Part shown: in pieces, positions 7,598-15,692 of the stretch | Position numbering within the stretch: position 1 is the stretch's first letter | Layout: each line of letters opens with the position of its first letter | NCBI GenBank assembly: GCA_900770925.1 | Contig: CAAGLY010000018.1 | Coordinates: 1 to 64,000, forward strand | Length of the DNA stretch: 64,000 bases | From: Bacilli bacterium | GTDB lineage: Bacteria > Bacillota_I > Bacilli_A > RFN20 > CAG-288 | Reading direction: 5' to 3' | The notes under the pieces: model-generated | The model's input: only the letters and a program-made list of their open reading frames with translations | The model's database searches: none | What the model was told of the DNA's origin: nothing | Program-made: the position numbers and the translations under genes

Positions 7598-9372
7598 TTT
7601 TCTTCCTCAAGCAGGCTTTCGAGCTCATCAACGAGCTCTTTCCTTCTTCCGGTGACAGCTTTGAAGGCTTCCTTCTTGGTTAAATCGACACCGGCTAATT
7701 TGACTTCATCAATCGGATACCTGCTGTTTCCGGACTTTAACCTCTTGAGATAGTTCTCAAAAGCATCTTTCTTTCCGCTACGGAAATTCTGATAGATGAG
7801 CCTAGAAGCAGTAAAGCTTGTTGCATACTGGTATACATAGAAGGGAGAATAGAAGAGATGCGGAATATATGCCCAGACAAGCGGCTTAAGCTCCTCCTTG
7901 GTGATATCGATGCCGTAGTATGCCTTATAGAGCTTTGTCCTCTCATCCGAGAGAAGCTGATAGTTGATCGGCTCTCCTTTTTCGGCTTTCTGGCTAATTT
8001 CGTATTCGTACTGGGCAAAGAGGGTCTGACGGTAGAAGGTGGAGACAATCTCATCGATGGATTTCTGGAGAAGGGCGATCTTATCGTTCTTAGAAAGAGT
8101 TCCGTTCTTCCTGAAATAGTCTAAGAGGTTATGTTCGTTGAAGGTAGAGGCGATTTCGGCAACGAAGATGGTGTAGTCCTGTTTGACAATCGGCTGCGCT
8201 TCTTCCGAATACCTGGTGTGGACACTATGTCCGGCTTCATGGGCAAGAGTGAAGACGTCCTCTAAGTCTCCGTTGAAGTTCAGAAGGATATAAGGATGGA
8301 CATTTGCACTTCCGGAGGAATATCCGCCGGTACGTTTCCCGCTACGGGGATAGACATCGACATATCCTTCCTCTAGAACTTCATGGGCTTTCTTCTGATA
8401 GTCACTAGGATAGTCCTTGATGGAATCAAAGAAAATTGACTTTGCTTCCTCATAGGTATATTTCTTCTCGCTCTTTGCTAAGGAGAGGAAACGGTCATAA
8501 GAGCGGTGATGCTCTAATCCGAAATGCTTACGGCGGATTTCATAATATTTATGCAGAGGCTCTGCATTCTCATTGGCAGCTTCGACAAGATTATGGAAGA
8601 CGGATTCATCAATCTTGTTGTGATAGAGGTGTTCCTGGAGAATAGAGGAATATCCGCGGGCTTTCCTCTCGCTTAATTCGCTCTGGAGAACGCTGTTATA
8701 GATTTCTCCGTAGGTATTCTTATGTTCGTTATACCAGGAATAGAGGCTGAGGAAGACCTTCTTCCGGTCTTCCTGATTCTCTAAGGACCCCTCTAATGAG
8801 GTCCAGTTCGACCTATTGACTTCGACTTCCTTGCCGTTTGAAAGAGTGACCTTCTTTGGGGTGTAGTCACCGACGGATAACTGGGAATAGAGATTCGCTC
8901 CCCTTCCTTCTAAAGGAGCAAAGTAGCTTAATAACCGTTCCTGCCTGGCAGGAAGAGTGAACTTTTCTCCGCGGAAGATCTTATCCACCTGGAAATCGAA
9001 ATCCTTATATTCTGGATGCTTCTCAAAGAAGTTATCCCTCTTTTCCTTGCCTAAAGAGAGAATCTCCGGCGTGGAATAGGAGTCTGCCGAACCGAAATCA
9101 TGGAACAGGTTCTCCACTTTTGCTTCATCAGCAAGGTTCTTTACGTTCTTTTTGTCGAGATCCGAGCGCCTAGAGGCAAACCTGGCGAGATGATTGAAGA
9201 CTTCTGTTGCTTTCCGCTGAAAATCAAAGTACTTCTTCAGCTGGCCTTCCTCGCTCAGTTTCCCTTCTAAAGAGGCAATGCCCGGAAGGATGACCTTCTG
9301 TGCATAGTCAAGATCCTTCTCGAAATCCCCCTGTGTCGGATAGATATGCGTCAGGTTCCATTCTTTATCCAT
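7594..9372 (-). CDS. pepF: Oligoendopeptidase F (M3 metallopeptidase)
   Basis: Cytoplasmic zinc peptidase that cuts oligopeptides of about 7-17 residues. It has 592 residues, full length for PepF. The zinc motif HEAGH is at residues 378-382, followed by the family sequence SVHTRYS and then the third ligand region with FVAEIAST. A strong SD (AAAAGGAGA) precedes the ATG. It is the first gene of pepF-hslO. A second, unrelated M3 peptidase lies at 45519. Confidence 0.93.
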   Translation of the reverse strand: MDKEWNLTHIYPTQGDFEKDLDYAQKVILPGIASLEGKLSEEGQLKKYFDFQRKATEVFNHLARFASRRSDLDKKNVKNLADEAKVENLFHDFGSADSYSTPEILSLGKEKRDNFFEKHPEYKDFDFQVDKIFRGEKFTLPARQERLLSYFAPLEGRGANLYSQLSVGDYTPKKVTLSNGKEVEVNRSNWTSLEGSLENQEDRKKVFLSLYSWYNEHKNTYGEIYNSVLQSELSERKARGYSSILQEHLYHNKIDESVFHNLVEAANENAEPLHKYYEIRRKHFGLEHHRSYDRFLSLAKSEKKYTYEEAKSIFFDSIKDYPSDYQKKAHEVLEEGYVDVYPRSGKRTGGYSSGSANVHPYILLNFNGDLEDVFTLAHEAGHSVHTRYSEEAQPIVKQDYTIFVAEIASTFNEHNLLDYFRKNGTLSKNDKIALLQKSIDEIVSTFYRQTLFAQYEYEISQKAEKGEPINYQLLSDERTKLYKAYYGIDITKEELKPLVWAYIPHLFYSPFYVYQYATSFTASRLIYQNFRSGKKDAFENYLKRLKSGNSRYPIDEVKLAGVDLTKKEAFKAVTGRRKELVDELESLLEEEK

Positions 9373-9400
9373 AGTGAATTTATCTCCTTTTAACCTATCT

Positions 9401-9430
9401 ATTATACAGAGTTCAAGGGCTATTTGCCCA
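9401..9430 (-). promoter_or_regulatory. Promoter of pepF-hslO
   Basis: On the minus strand a perfect TATAAT (9401-9406) lies 18 bp from TGGGCA (9425-9430), a 4/6 match to the -35 consensus. Confidence 0.5.
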
Positions 9431-9530
9431 TCTAGAGACGGCTAACATTAAATCGGATGGAAAGAAAGGGGTTTCCCTCTTCCGTACTAGAAAAAGGTTT
9501 TAAAATAAAAAATAGGAGATATATTCTGTT

Positions 9531-10925
9531 ATGTTTCAAACAAACCAGTCGCTGTTTCTTGCAGCAAGCGATGAGCCTTTCCACATTCTGATTGTCTTAG
9601 GACTTATCCTTATTCTTGCCAAATCTTTTTCTCTTCTTCTTAGTAAAATCCATGTTCCTCAGGTCATCGGATATCTGATTGCCGGATTAGTCATCGGATT
9701 ACTTACCTTTATCCCGGGCGATCCTTTCCAGATTAAGACCCAGAACGGAGTAAAGTCCTATGTCGGAACCGGATTGGACTTTTTCGCAAAGATCGGTGTT
9801 GTCTTAATCAGGTTCTCTGCCGGACTCGAGACTGACCTGAAAAAAGTCAAGTCTAGGGGCGTCCAGTCAGTCGTTATCACCCTTCTTGGCGTCGCTGTTC
9901 CGCTTCTCTTCGGTTTCCTTGCTGCCTTTATCACCAATAAGTGCACGGCGTCTAGCCTGCATCCTAATGGAATCCTGACACCGGAAGGACAGCCGGAAAT
10001 CTATTCCGAACTCTACTATGGCGTTATTCTCTCGGCCACCTCTGTTTCCATTACGGTTGCTACCTTAAAGGAACTCAAGAAGTTAGATACACCGGTAGGA
10101 ACTGCCCTTGTCTCTGCTGCTATCCTCGATGATGTCATCGGTATTGTTCTCTTATCCTTGATTCTCTCCTTAGCTTCCAGCGGAAAAGGCGGAAGGGATA
10201 ATTCTACCTTTGCCGGCAGGATCATCAATTCCTGCGGTATCCACAACACCGCTGCCAGCGTCTCTCTGATTATCCTCTTCAGGCTTCTCTTCTTCGCTAT
10301 CACCTTAGGCATCGGATGGGGACTCAAACGCTTCTTCAACTGGCTTGGCAACCGTTATCCGCACCACATCCGTATCACAATCCTTGCCTTAGGCTTCTGC
10401 TTTGTCTGGTCTTACCTTGCCGAATACTTCTCCATTGCCGATATCACCGGCGCTTATAGGATCGGCCTTGTCTTATCCAATACAGTCGCTCAGCATTATA
10501 TCGACCATCGTACAGAGACCATTGCCGATAACATCTTCTCCCCTGTCTTCTTCGCCAATATCGCTATGGCTAGGTACCAGGGCGAAAAGTTCTCGACTGA
10601 ATTCCTTGCCTTCGGTATTATCTGGGTCGTCTGCGGATTATTAGGAAAGATTGTCGGTGCCGGTTGCGGTTCCCTCATCTGCAAATTCAAGTTTAAGGAT
10701 GCTCTCCGTGTCGGTGTCGGAAGGAGGGCACGCGCCGAGGTTCTCATCGTCTGCGCCGATAAGGGTATCGCAGGCGGACTGATTGATGACCAGATTATGG
10801 TCTACACTCTAGTCCTTATCTTAATCAGCTCCTTCCTCACTCCGATTATCCTAAAGGCCCTTTACAAGGGCGATACGACTCCCACCGAGCTATCAAAAGA
10901 GCTGACTGAGCCAGCTACCAAATAA
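9531..10925 (+). CDS. Cation:proton antiporter, CPA2 (KefB/GerN-like)
   Basis: Integral membrane protein of 464 residues with about 12 hydrophobic segments, exchanging Na+ or K+ for protons. Typical CPA2 elements are VPQVIGYLIAGLVIG near the N-terminus, FSAGLETDLKK, the ion-binding ILDDVIGIVLLS segment, and the late motif ARAEVLIVCADKG. No nucleotide-binding RCK/TrkA domain follows, so it resembles GerN/NapA more than KefC. The ion cannot be told from the sequence. It has its own bidirectional terminator and appears to be a single-gene unit. Confidence 0.85.
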   Translation: MFQTNQSLFLAASDEPFHILIVLGLILILAKSFSLLLSKIHVPQVIGYLIAGLVIGLLTFIPGDPFQIKTQNGVKSYVGTGLDFFAKIGVVLIRFSAGLETDLKKVKSRGVQSVVITLLGVAVPLLFGFLAAFITNKCTASSLHPNGILTPEGQPEIYSELYYGVILSATSVSITVATLKELKKLDTPVGTALVSAAILDDVIGIVLLSLILSLASSGKGGRDNSTFAGRIINSCGIHNTAASVSLIILFRLLFFAITLGIGWGLKRFFNWLGNRYPHHIRITILALGFCFVWSYLAEYFSIADITGAYRIGLVLSNTVAQHYIDHRTETIADNIFSPVFFANIAMARYQGEKFSTEFLAFGIIWVVCGLLGKIVGAGCGSLICKFKFKDALRVGVGRRARAEVLIVCADKGIAGGLIDDQIMVYTLVLILISSFLTPIILKALYKGDTTPTELSKELTEPATK

Positions 10926-10940
10926 CGGATTCTCTGATCA

Positions 10941-10983
10941 AAACAAAGAGGCACAGGCTATAAGCCTATGCCTCTTTTGTTTG
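10941..10983. terminator. Bidirectional terminator
   Basis: ACAAAGAGGCACAGGC / GCCTATGCCTCTTTTGT forms a long stem with one internal C/A mismatch and T-rich flanks on both sides. It serves the antiporter gene on plus and the lipoprotein gene on minus. Confidence 0.85.
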
Positions 10984-11018
10984 TTATCCTTTTAGAAGCA
11001 ATCTTGTTTTTGAAAAGA

Positions 11019-11897
11019 CTAATGTTGGTTCACTAATCCCTGTCTGACCGTATTGATATAATTTGTCTGAGGCGTGATTTTATCTCCATATCCGCCTTTA
11101 TAGTTGAGGTATTCGTAGAAGGTCTTGTAATGGTCGGCAGTCAGGAAGACATAGCGTTCGTTGACCGCTTCGACATGCTTTCCCTTTACGGTGAAGGTGA
11201 AAACTAAGCGATAAGTATCACGGGTAATTTTTTCCCCGGTGTTGTAGTTTTCTCCGCCGATATCCATTTCCCTGTACTGGTAAGGATTTCCTAAGCTGTC
11301 CTTTGTAGGAAGACGGGCTTCATTAGAACGGCTGTTCGAATAGGCAGAGAAGTTCAGGCGGGTATATTTGCCCCAAGGCTCCTTAGCAGGGTAGACACCG
11401 CCCTTTTTCTGCAGGTAATTGCTTGGTCTTGCTCCGAAAGCTACGACATAGGCACAGACATCATCAGCTGTGATATATGCTCCTCCTTTGTAGATGGTCT
11501 TGACGTAGTTGCCATAGCTGTCATAGACCCTGTATCCGTTCCCCTCGTCTGTATATTTATAGTCGATGTTCCGGATATAGGTATCCCCGTATTTCGGCTG
11601 ATATTCGGCATGGACAGGCTTGTAGGGAAGGGGACCTAAGTCTCCGCTCCTGAAGTAATGCTTTGTCCGGTAAACACTGTCCTGGTAGCTGACGGCAGGA
11701 GTGTAGTTCTGATAGAACTGCTGAGCCGTCCTGTTTTCATAAGGATCTTTTTCGATTTCCTGTGATGCACTAGGCTTTGCTGAAACGGATTCAGAAGACG
11801 GAGTTTCAGTTGTCGCCGAATCCTTGCTAATAGAGGTGTTGGTGATGCAGCCACTTAATAATAGGCTGAAAATGAGAATAAGATAAGGTTTTTTCAT
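11019..11897 (-). CDS. Lipoprotein with barnase-type ribonuclease domain
   Basis: The 292 residues begin with a lipoprotein signal (MKKPYLILIFSLLLSGC, lipid Cys at 17) and an S/T/E-rich linker, so the protein sits on the outer face of the membrane. The C-terminal 125 residues resemble barnase (guanyl-specific RNase, N1/T1 family). They contain ITADDV..YV, SNYL, NSR..EARLP, YxEMDI, a TRDTYRLVF stretch and ADHYKTF. The catalytic set lines up: E210 (barnase E73), R226 and R230 (R83, R87; codons CGT and CGC, so true Arg), and H256 in DHYKTF (H102). The middle region (about 50-140, Y-rich) is unrecognised. It is the last gene of a nudix-mazG-RNase cluster. No barstar-like gene is visible in the window. 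The family assignment was made by eye. Confidence 0.75.
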   Translation of the reverse strand: MKKPYLILIFSLLLSGCITNTSISKDSATTETPSSESVSAKPSASQEIEKDPYENRTAQQFYQNYTPAVSYQDSVYRTKHYFRSGDLGPLPYKPVHAEYQPKYGDTYIRNIDYKYTDEGNGYRVYDSYGNYVKTIYKGGAYITADDVCAYVVAFGARPSNYLQKKGGVYPAKEPWGKYTRLNFSAYSNSRSNEARLPTKDSLGNPYQYREMDIGGENYNTGEKITRDTYRLVFTFTVKGKHVEAVNERYVFLTADHYKTFYEYLNYKGGYGDKITPQTNYINTVRQGLVNQH

Positions 11898-11899
11898 TA

Positions 11900-12256
11900 T
11901 TACTTTTCCCGGTGAAGAGAATCATTCACATTGAAATGATTTCCGTGATAACGATGGTGGAGCTTATCGAGGTTATACTGGGCGACTTCCTCTAGGCTGA
12001 CACCAAGTCCGCTTGCTGTCTCGGCAACATACCAGAGGACATCTCCTAATTCCTCCCTCCTGTGTTCCTTCGGGAAAGGATGACCCTGGAACAGGTTCTT
12101 CTTGACGATGTCTGCGCACTCTCCGCTTTCGCCGGAGAGTCCTAAGACTCCGTTTAAGACCCTGTCTCTCTTACCAGCATCGCTGATGAGCTCATAGGCT
12201 TCCTTTTGGTACTGATTGAAACTCAGTTTTTCTTCTTTCTTTCCGTTTTCTTCCAT
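11900..12256 (-). CDS. MazG-like nucleotide pyrophosphohydrolase
   Basis: House-cleaning enzyme of the all-alpha NTP-PPase superfamily, which hydrolyses nucleoside triphosphates to monophosphates. The 118 residues hold the Mg-binding pattern ExxE...ExxD as GESGECADIV and EELGDVLWYVAETA. A single domain of this size is usual for MazG-like proteins, and the true substrate is unknown. SD GAGGTAA precedes the ATG. It lies 2 bases before the RNase lipoprotein and 14 bases after the Nudix gene, forming one operon. Confidence 0.85.
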   Translation of the reverse strand: MEENGKKEEKLSFNQYQKEAYELISDAGKRDRVLNGVLGLSGESGECADIVKKNLFQGHPFPKEHRREELGDVLWYVAETASGLGVSLEEVAQYNLDKLHHRYHGNHFNVNDSLHREK

Positions 12257-12270
12257 TGTGGTTTACCTCA

Positions 12271-12807
12271 TTAATCGACCCTGACCATCCTGTCTCCCTT
12301 CCTGTACTTCCTGATCGGAGCATAGCTTCCGACCCTGAATTCTTCCTCCTCCGGTAACGCATTAAGAGGATAGAAACCGACATAGAGAGATTCCCTGTCG
12401 TGATCCTTACCGAGAGGATATTCCTTTGAATCGATAAGGAACAGGAAGACAAGGTTAGTATAATCCGTCACATCTCCGTTGGGATAGGCAACCTGGTTTC
12501 TATTCGGAGAGATGATCCTAAAGAGGGTTCCGTCTTTTAAAGAGAGACCTGTTTCCTCTTTAATCTCCCGCAGCCTTCCTTCCCTGATTGTTTCATTCCT
12601 ATCTAAGCTACCTCCCGGAAGGGAGTACCTGTTATTATCGCTTCTTTTCTCAAGCAGGACCTCTTCCTTCTCGTTGATAATAAGGGCGCTGACCCCAGTT
12701 GCCCTTATTTCCTTATGCCCGACTAGGCTTCTCAGATAGGGAATATATTCTCGGTTTTCTTTCACAGAAACATTATAATAGATAGGTATGTCAGAAGATA
12801 GAATCAA
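12271..12807 (-). CDS. Nudix hydrolase
   Basis: Hydrolyses nucleoside diphosphates linked to another group. The full Nudix box GX5EX7REUXEEXGU is present (GGSLDRNETI...LREIKEETG, with the key R encoded by CGG). The N-terminal lead YIPYLRSLVGHKEI..TGVSALI is typical of Bacilli ADP-sugar/NTP-type Nudix enzymes. The longest frame starts with TTG at 12807 and overlaps the start of the divergent gene at 12788 by 20 bases. A GTG at residue 15 is an alternative. There is no convincing SD for either, so the start is uncertain. It is the first gene of the nudix-mazG-RNase operon. Confidence 0.85.
   Translation of the reverse strand: MILSSDIPIYYNVSVKENREYIPYLRSLVGHKEIRATGVSALIINEKEEVLLEKRSDNNRYSLPGGSLDRNETIREGRLREIKEETGLSLKDGTLFRIISPNRNQVAYPNGDVTDYTNLVFLFLIDSKEYPLGKDHDRESLYVGFYPLNALPEEEEFRVGSYAPIRKYRKGDRMVRVD
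12774..12787 (+). promoter_or_regulatory. -10 box of the leaderless-type gene at 12788
   Basis: TATAAT (12774-12779) ends 8 bases before the ATG, which leaves no room for an SD. The mirror sequence also gives TATAAT on the minus strand (12772-12777), so the same bases may serve the divergent Nudix gene. No good -35 is seen. Confidence 0.4.
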
Positions 12808-13054
12808 CGCGAAAAAAGCCCTTAGTCTAAGGAAAGCAGGCTATAAGCTCTTCTCAATCATCGACAAACAGGAGACTCTGTTCCTGTTTATCGATGATAA
12901 GATATTCGCCTCATCCGGGAATAGGGAAGTACGTCTTTCCCCCTATTCTTTCCTTGAGATTTATGAGAATAGCCTTTTCCTTGTCGACCATGATGAAGAG
13001 GAAGAAACGGTCGATAAGAAAAAAGATGACGAATATTATTCCTGGCGACAATAA
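12788..13054 (+). CDS. Small hypothetical protein with acidic tail
   Basis: 88 residues that I do not recognise. The first two thirds look like a small alpha/beta domain (KAGYKLFSIIDKQETLFLFIDDKIFAS), and the C-terminus is very acidic (DHDEEEETVDKKKDDEYY). There is no signal peptide or membrane segment. The codon choice is like that of its neighbours. The ATG lies just after a TATAAT box, suggesting a leaderless message. It is not barstar-like, although it is the nearest small acidic protein to the barnase-like gene. Confidence 0.6.
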   Translation: MSEDRINAKKALSLRKAGYKLFSIIDKQETLFLFIDDKIFASSGNREVRLSPYSFLEIYENSLFLVDHDEEEETVDKKKDDEYYSWRQ

Positions 13055-13057
13055 CTC

Positions 13058-13085
13058 TTGAAAAATCTCTTGTTTTTGCTATAAT
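13058..13085 (+). promoter_or_regulatory. Strong promoter of the small basic protein gene
   Basis: TTGAAA (13058-13063), a 16-bp spacer and TATAAT (13080-13085) preceded by TGC (extended -10). This is among the best sigma-A-type promoters in the window. Confidence 0.85.
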
Positions 13086-13112
13086 GGTGAACGTTATCTG
13101 AGGTGAATTATC

Positions 13113-13274
13113 ATGGGAAAGAAAAAATTTGAAGCTCGCGGCTTCGCCGATGAGTGGAAAGTCCGTCGCGAGAAAAAGGCTGCTAAGGAAGCCAAACGCG
13201 AAGCTCTGAAGAAAGCTCAGCATAAGGCTGAGAAGGCTGCTGCCGCTAAGGCTGCTGCCGAAAAAGCTGAATAA
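13113..13274 (+). CDS. 53-residue basic Lys/Ala-rich protein
   Basis: An ATG at 13113 follows GAGGTGA and opens a 53-residue frame that is too short for many gene finders. It starts MGKKKFEARGFADEWKVRR, and the second half is made only of K, A, E, R, Q, H and L (REALKKAQHKAEKAAAAKAAAEKAE). The product is strongly basic, likely helical and perhaps nucleic-acid binding, but I recognise no family. The strong promoter, good SD and dedicated terminator argue for a real, highly expressed gene. A histone-H1-like or ribosome-associated role would be speculation. Confidence 0.75.
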   Translation: MGKKKFEARGFADEWKVRREKKAAKEAKREALKKAQHKAEKAAAAKAAAEKAE

Positions 13275-13283
13275 TCGCTTTCT

Positions 13284-13310
13284 AAGTCCGGAACTTCCGG
13301 GCTTTTTTCT
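13284..13310 (+). terminator. Terminator of the small basic protein gene
   Basis: AAGTCCGG-AACTT-CCGGGCTT forms an 8-bp stem (one T-G pair) followed by TTTTCTTTT. Confidence 0.85.
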
Positions 13311-13326
13311 TTTGATAAATTAACAG

Positions 13327-13356
13327 AAAAAAGCGCCTCGGCCGAGGCGCTTTTTG
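13327..13356. terminator. Terminator, perfect palindrome
   Basis: AAAAAGCGCCTCGG / CCGAGGCGCTTTTT is a 28-nt perfect palindrome. It has A/T runs at both ends and ends the minus-strand pair at 13369-14688. Confidence 0.85.
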
Positions 13357-13368
13357 GTTGTTTATGAA

Positions 13369-13746
13369 CTACTTTTCCTGGTCGGCTTCCCTTAAGATAC
13401 GTTTACGTTCCTCAAGGCGACGCTTCTTGGCTTCTTCGTTCTTGGCTTTGGAAGTGTAGGCGTTGACAACGATGATGATGCCGATCCTAGCGACAAGCCT
13501 GACGAGGGTTCCGAAGATGCGTAAGTCGATGACACCGCTCCTCTTCCAGGCGGCTGCCCAGTTCTTCTGCCACTGGTAGAATACATTGTCGGCAGCATGT
13601 CCGACATTAAAGGCAATCCTTCCGAAAATGGCGAAGACAAGTCCGGTAATCCAGATCAGACCGAAGACGGAGTACCAGACAATCTCGCTCGTATACCTTT
13701 TCTTACCTTCCCCAGAAGGAGCTGTTTTCTTTGTGTTCTCTTCCAT
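13369..13746 (-). CDS. Small membrane protein, unknown function
   Basis: 125 residues with two predicted membrane segments (about 22-46 and 76-97), a short charged N-terminus and a highly basic C-terminal tail (EEAKKRRLEERKRILREADQEK). With AGG=Met some of the apparent Arg residues in the tail change. I recognise no family. It lies 12 bases after the gene at 13759-14688 and has no promoter of its own, so the two probably work together. Confidence 0.7.
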   Translation of the reverse strand: MEENTKKTAPSGEGKKRYTSEIVWYSVFGLIWITGLVFAIFGRIAFNVGHAADNVFYQWQKNWAAAWKRSGVIDLRIFGTLVRLVARIGIIIVVNAYTSKAKNEEAKKRRLEERKRILREADQEK

Positions 13747-13758
13747 ATCTCTCTCTCC

Positions 13759-14688
13759 TTATTCGGCTTTCTGCTCTTGAGCAGCCGGAGCCGGTGCTTT
13801 CTCCTGATTCCCGTTTTTCTTGGCATCCCTTTCCTGTCCGGCTTTGATGAACCTGATGTTGAGCTTATTTCTTGTTGCCTTCAGGATATCATCGAAATAG
13901 GAAGTAAACCTGCTGAAGAAGGCGTTGATATCGCTTGTCTGCTTCTTTCCGGTGAAAATATCGGCATCGGAGTATACCTGATTACGGGCATAGACGAAGT
14001 CCGGATCATGGTCACCATAGGTGTTAAGGACGTTGACCCTGTCCTGATTGAGTTCATGGAATTCGTTCTCTAACCTGCGGATAGAAGGATCGTTGTGGAC
14101 ATCGAACTCCGGATCCTGATTCGGATTGATTCCGTTGTGGCTCTTAGAATAGCTCTCGGCATAGGTCTGGACATTCTTGTTCAGTTCCCTGAATTTGTTG
14201 GCGATAAGGATGCAGGAGATCTTTCCGGCAAAGGCGTGATAATAGCGGATATCGGTCCTGACAAGGTCTTCAAAGTCCTTGTCCAGCTTGTTCTCCTGCT
14301 TTAAGGAGGCAAGAGCAGAGGCGAGGAAGCTCTCTAAGTATCCGCGAAGGTCGACAATGGAAGTGAAAAGCTCAAGGATAAGAGACTCCTCGACATGGAC
14401 CTTGGAGTTGATATCGACAGTGACAATTCGTCCAGGTTCGCCATAGACATCCTCGATGAGGTACTGCCTATCTTCCTTCAGTTTCTTTCCGGCATCGCCG
14501 TTGCGGTCGCAGTTGACGGCAAAAGGAGTGCCTTCCTGAGTCAGGGAGATCAACGCCTTTCCGCGCTGCTTGCGCTCTTCTAATTCAAAGCCGTCCTTAT
14601 TCGTGCTCGGTAAGCAATACCAGAGCGTGGATTCAAGGATACGGGCAATAGTAAGGATAGTCCTTACGTTACGTTCTTCGTTATTCAT
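13759..14688 (-). CDS. Hypothetical cytoplasmic protein
   Basis: 309 residues, soluble, with no signal peptide or membrane helix. The N-terminal part (to about 100) has beta-rich stretches (KALISLTQEGTPFAVNCD, GRIVTVDINSKVHVEE). The middle and end are helical and charged, and the tail is Ala/Pro/Gln rich (EKAPAPAAQEQKAE). I recognise no family. It has a strong promoter and is followed by the two-helix membrane protein, suggesting a cytoplasmic protein with a membrane partner. Confidence 0.7.
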   Translation of the reverse strand: MNNEERNVRTILTIARILESTLWYCLPSTNKDGFELEERKQRGKALISLTQEGTPFAVNCDRNGDAGKKLKEDRQYLIEDVYGEPGRIVTVDINSKVHVEESLILELFTSIVDLRGYLESFLASALASLKQENKLDKDFEDLVRTDIRYYHAFAGKISCILIANKFRELNKNVQTYAESYSKSHNGINPNQDPEFDVHNDPSIRRLENEFHELNQDRVNVLNTYGDHDPDFVYARNQVYSDADIFTGKKQTSDINAFFSRFTSYFDDILKATRNKLNIRFIKAGQERDAKKNGNQEKAPAPAAQEQKAE

Positions 14689-14726
14689 CGTTATCTGCTC
14701 CTATTGAATAAATTCACACATTTTTC

Positions 14727-14755
14727 ATTATAGACAATAATCCGGCTGTTTCCAA
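14727..14755 (-). promoter_or_regulatory. Promoter of the 14688-13369 operon
   Basis: On the minus strand TTGGAA (14750-14755), 17 bp, TATAAT (14727-14732). Confidence 0.8.
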
Positions 14756-14770
14756 AGGAATTGAATGTTT

Positions 14771-15637
14771 TCATGGCTTTGTCGTATCATTTTCCCTTAA
14801 TTCGGGGTTCTCGAGGTATTCCTTAAGGTCATGGACATGTTTGATGACATGGTTTGCTTTTGCCTTGAACGAATCATATCCATGGCTCCTTGCAAAGGAG
14901 TGAGGGAAGAGAGAGAACCTAGTCAGATCGTTTCCACTATCTCCGCAGACAAGCACTTCATCAGGTTTGATCTGATGTTCCAGACAGTATTTCCTCAGGA
15001 CTTCTCCCTTGTTCGCATGCGGGGCAGTAATTTCCACTGCGCTGTTGCTATGGGCGAAGCTGAAGCTATCCCCGTATTCCTTCTTGAACCTTTCGCAGTA
15101 TTCAGCTGCCTTCCGCTTCGCTTTCTTTCCGACGCCAAAGACCAGCCTCCTCTTATAGCAGTCCGAGGAAGTCCTCTTCTTCTCGAACCTCTTGTCATCC
15201 CCTAGCCTCAGCTCCTTAAAAGCAAAGCGGAGATAGTTATAGGTGTAATAGATAAGAGTGGAGAAAGTGCCCCTATGAGGAGTAGTGAGATATAGGAAAT
15301 CGAACTGGTCAAAAAGAACCCAGCCCTGGATATTCTTATCCGGAAGGAATCTCTGGTAGAACTCGCTCCTTTTTTTCTGATCTATCGGTTTCCTATCATG
15401 GAAACCGTGTTCGTCCTTGATATATCCGCCGTTACATCCGATAAAATCCGCATCCCGTTTAAGACCGCGGCTGACATAAGGGAGAATTTTGACATTCCGC
15501 CCGGAAACCCTGACGAGCTTTCCTCCCTTATCGATGAACTGGCGGAGGAAGATACGGTTTTTCTTCGGCCTGGCATAGAACCTGTTTTTCGGATAAAAAA
15601 GCGTTCCGTCTAAGTCTGTAGCAATAAGCTTAATCAT
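14771..15637 (-). CDS. HAD hydrolase, Cof subfamily
   Basis: Cytoplasmic phosphatase of the HAD IIB (Cof) type. It acts on sugar phosphates, FMN or similar small substrates; the substrate cannot be deduced. The 288 residues contain motif I DLDGT (8-12, nucleophile D8), motif II VSGR (44-47), motif III Lys (K210 in ANKGE) and motif IV GDSGND (232-237). The cap domain sits between motifs II and III. TATAAT (15648-15653) ends only 10 bases before the ATG, so the mRNA may be almost leaderless. Confidence 0.88.
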   Translation of the reverse strand: MIKLIATDLDGTLFYPKNRFYARPKKNRIFLRQFIDKGGKLVRVSGRNVKILPYVSRGLKRDADFIGCNGGYIKDEHGFHDRKPIDQKKRSEFYQRFLPDKNIQGWVLFDQFDFLYLTTPHRGTFSTLIYYTYNYLRFAFKELRLGDDKRFEKKRTSSDCYKRRLVFGVGKKAKRKAAEYCERFKKEYGDSFSFAHSNSAVEITAPHANKGEVLRKYCLEHQIKPDEVLVCGDSGNDLTRFSLFPHSFARSHGYDSFKAKANHVIKHVHDLKEYLENPELRENDTTKP

Positions 15638-15692
15638 ACGCGGTTATATTATACAGACTTTATCGGCGGAACGCCTATCTAATTTTGGTTAG

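Noticed and set aside
12788..13054. Barstar-like inhibitor for the barnase-like lipoprotein
   Set aside because: The size and acidity fit, but no barstar sequence features are seen, and it is transcribed away from the RNase operon.
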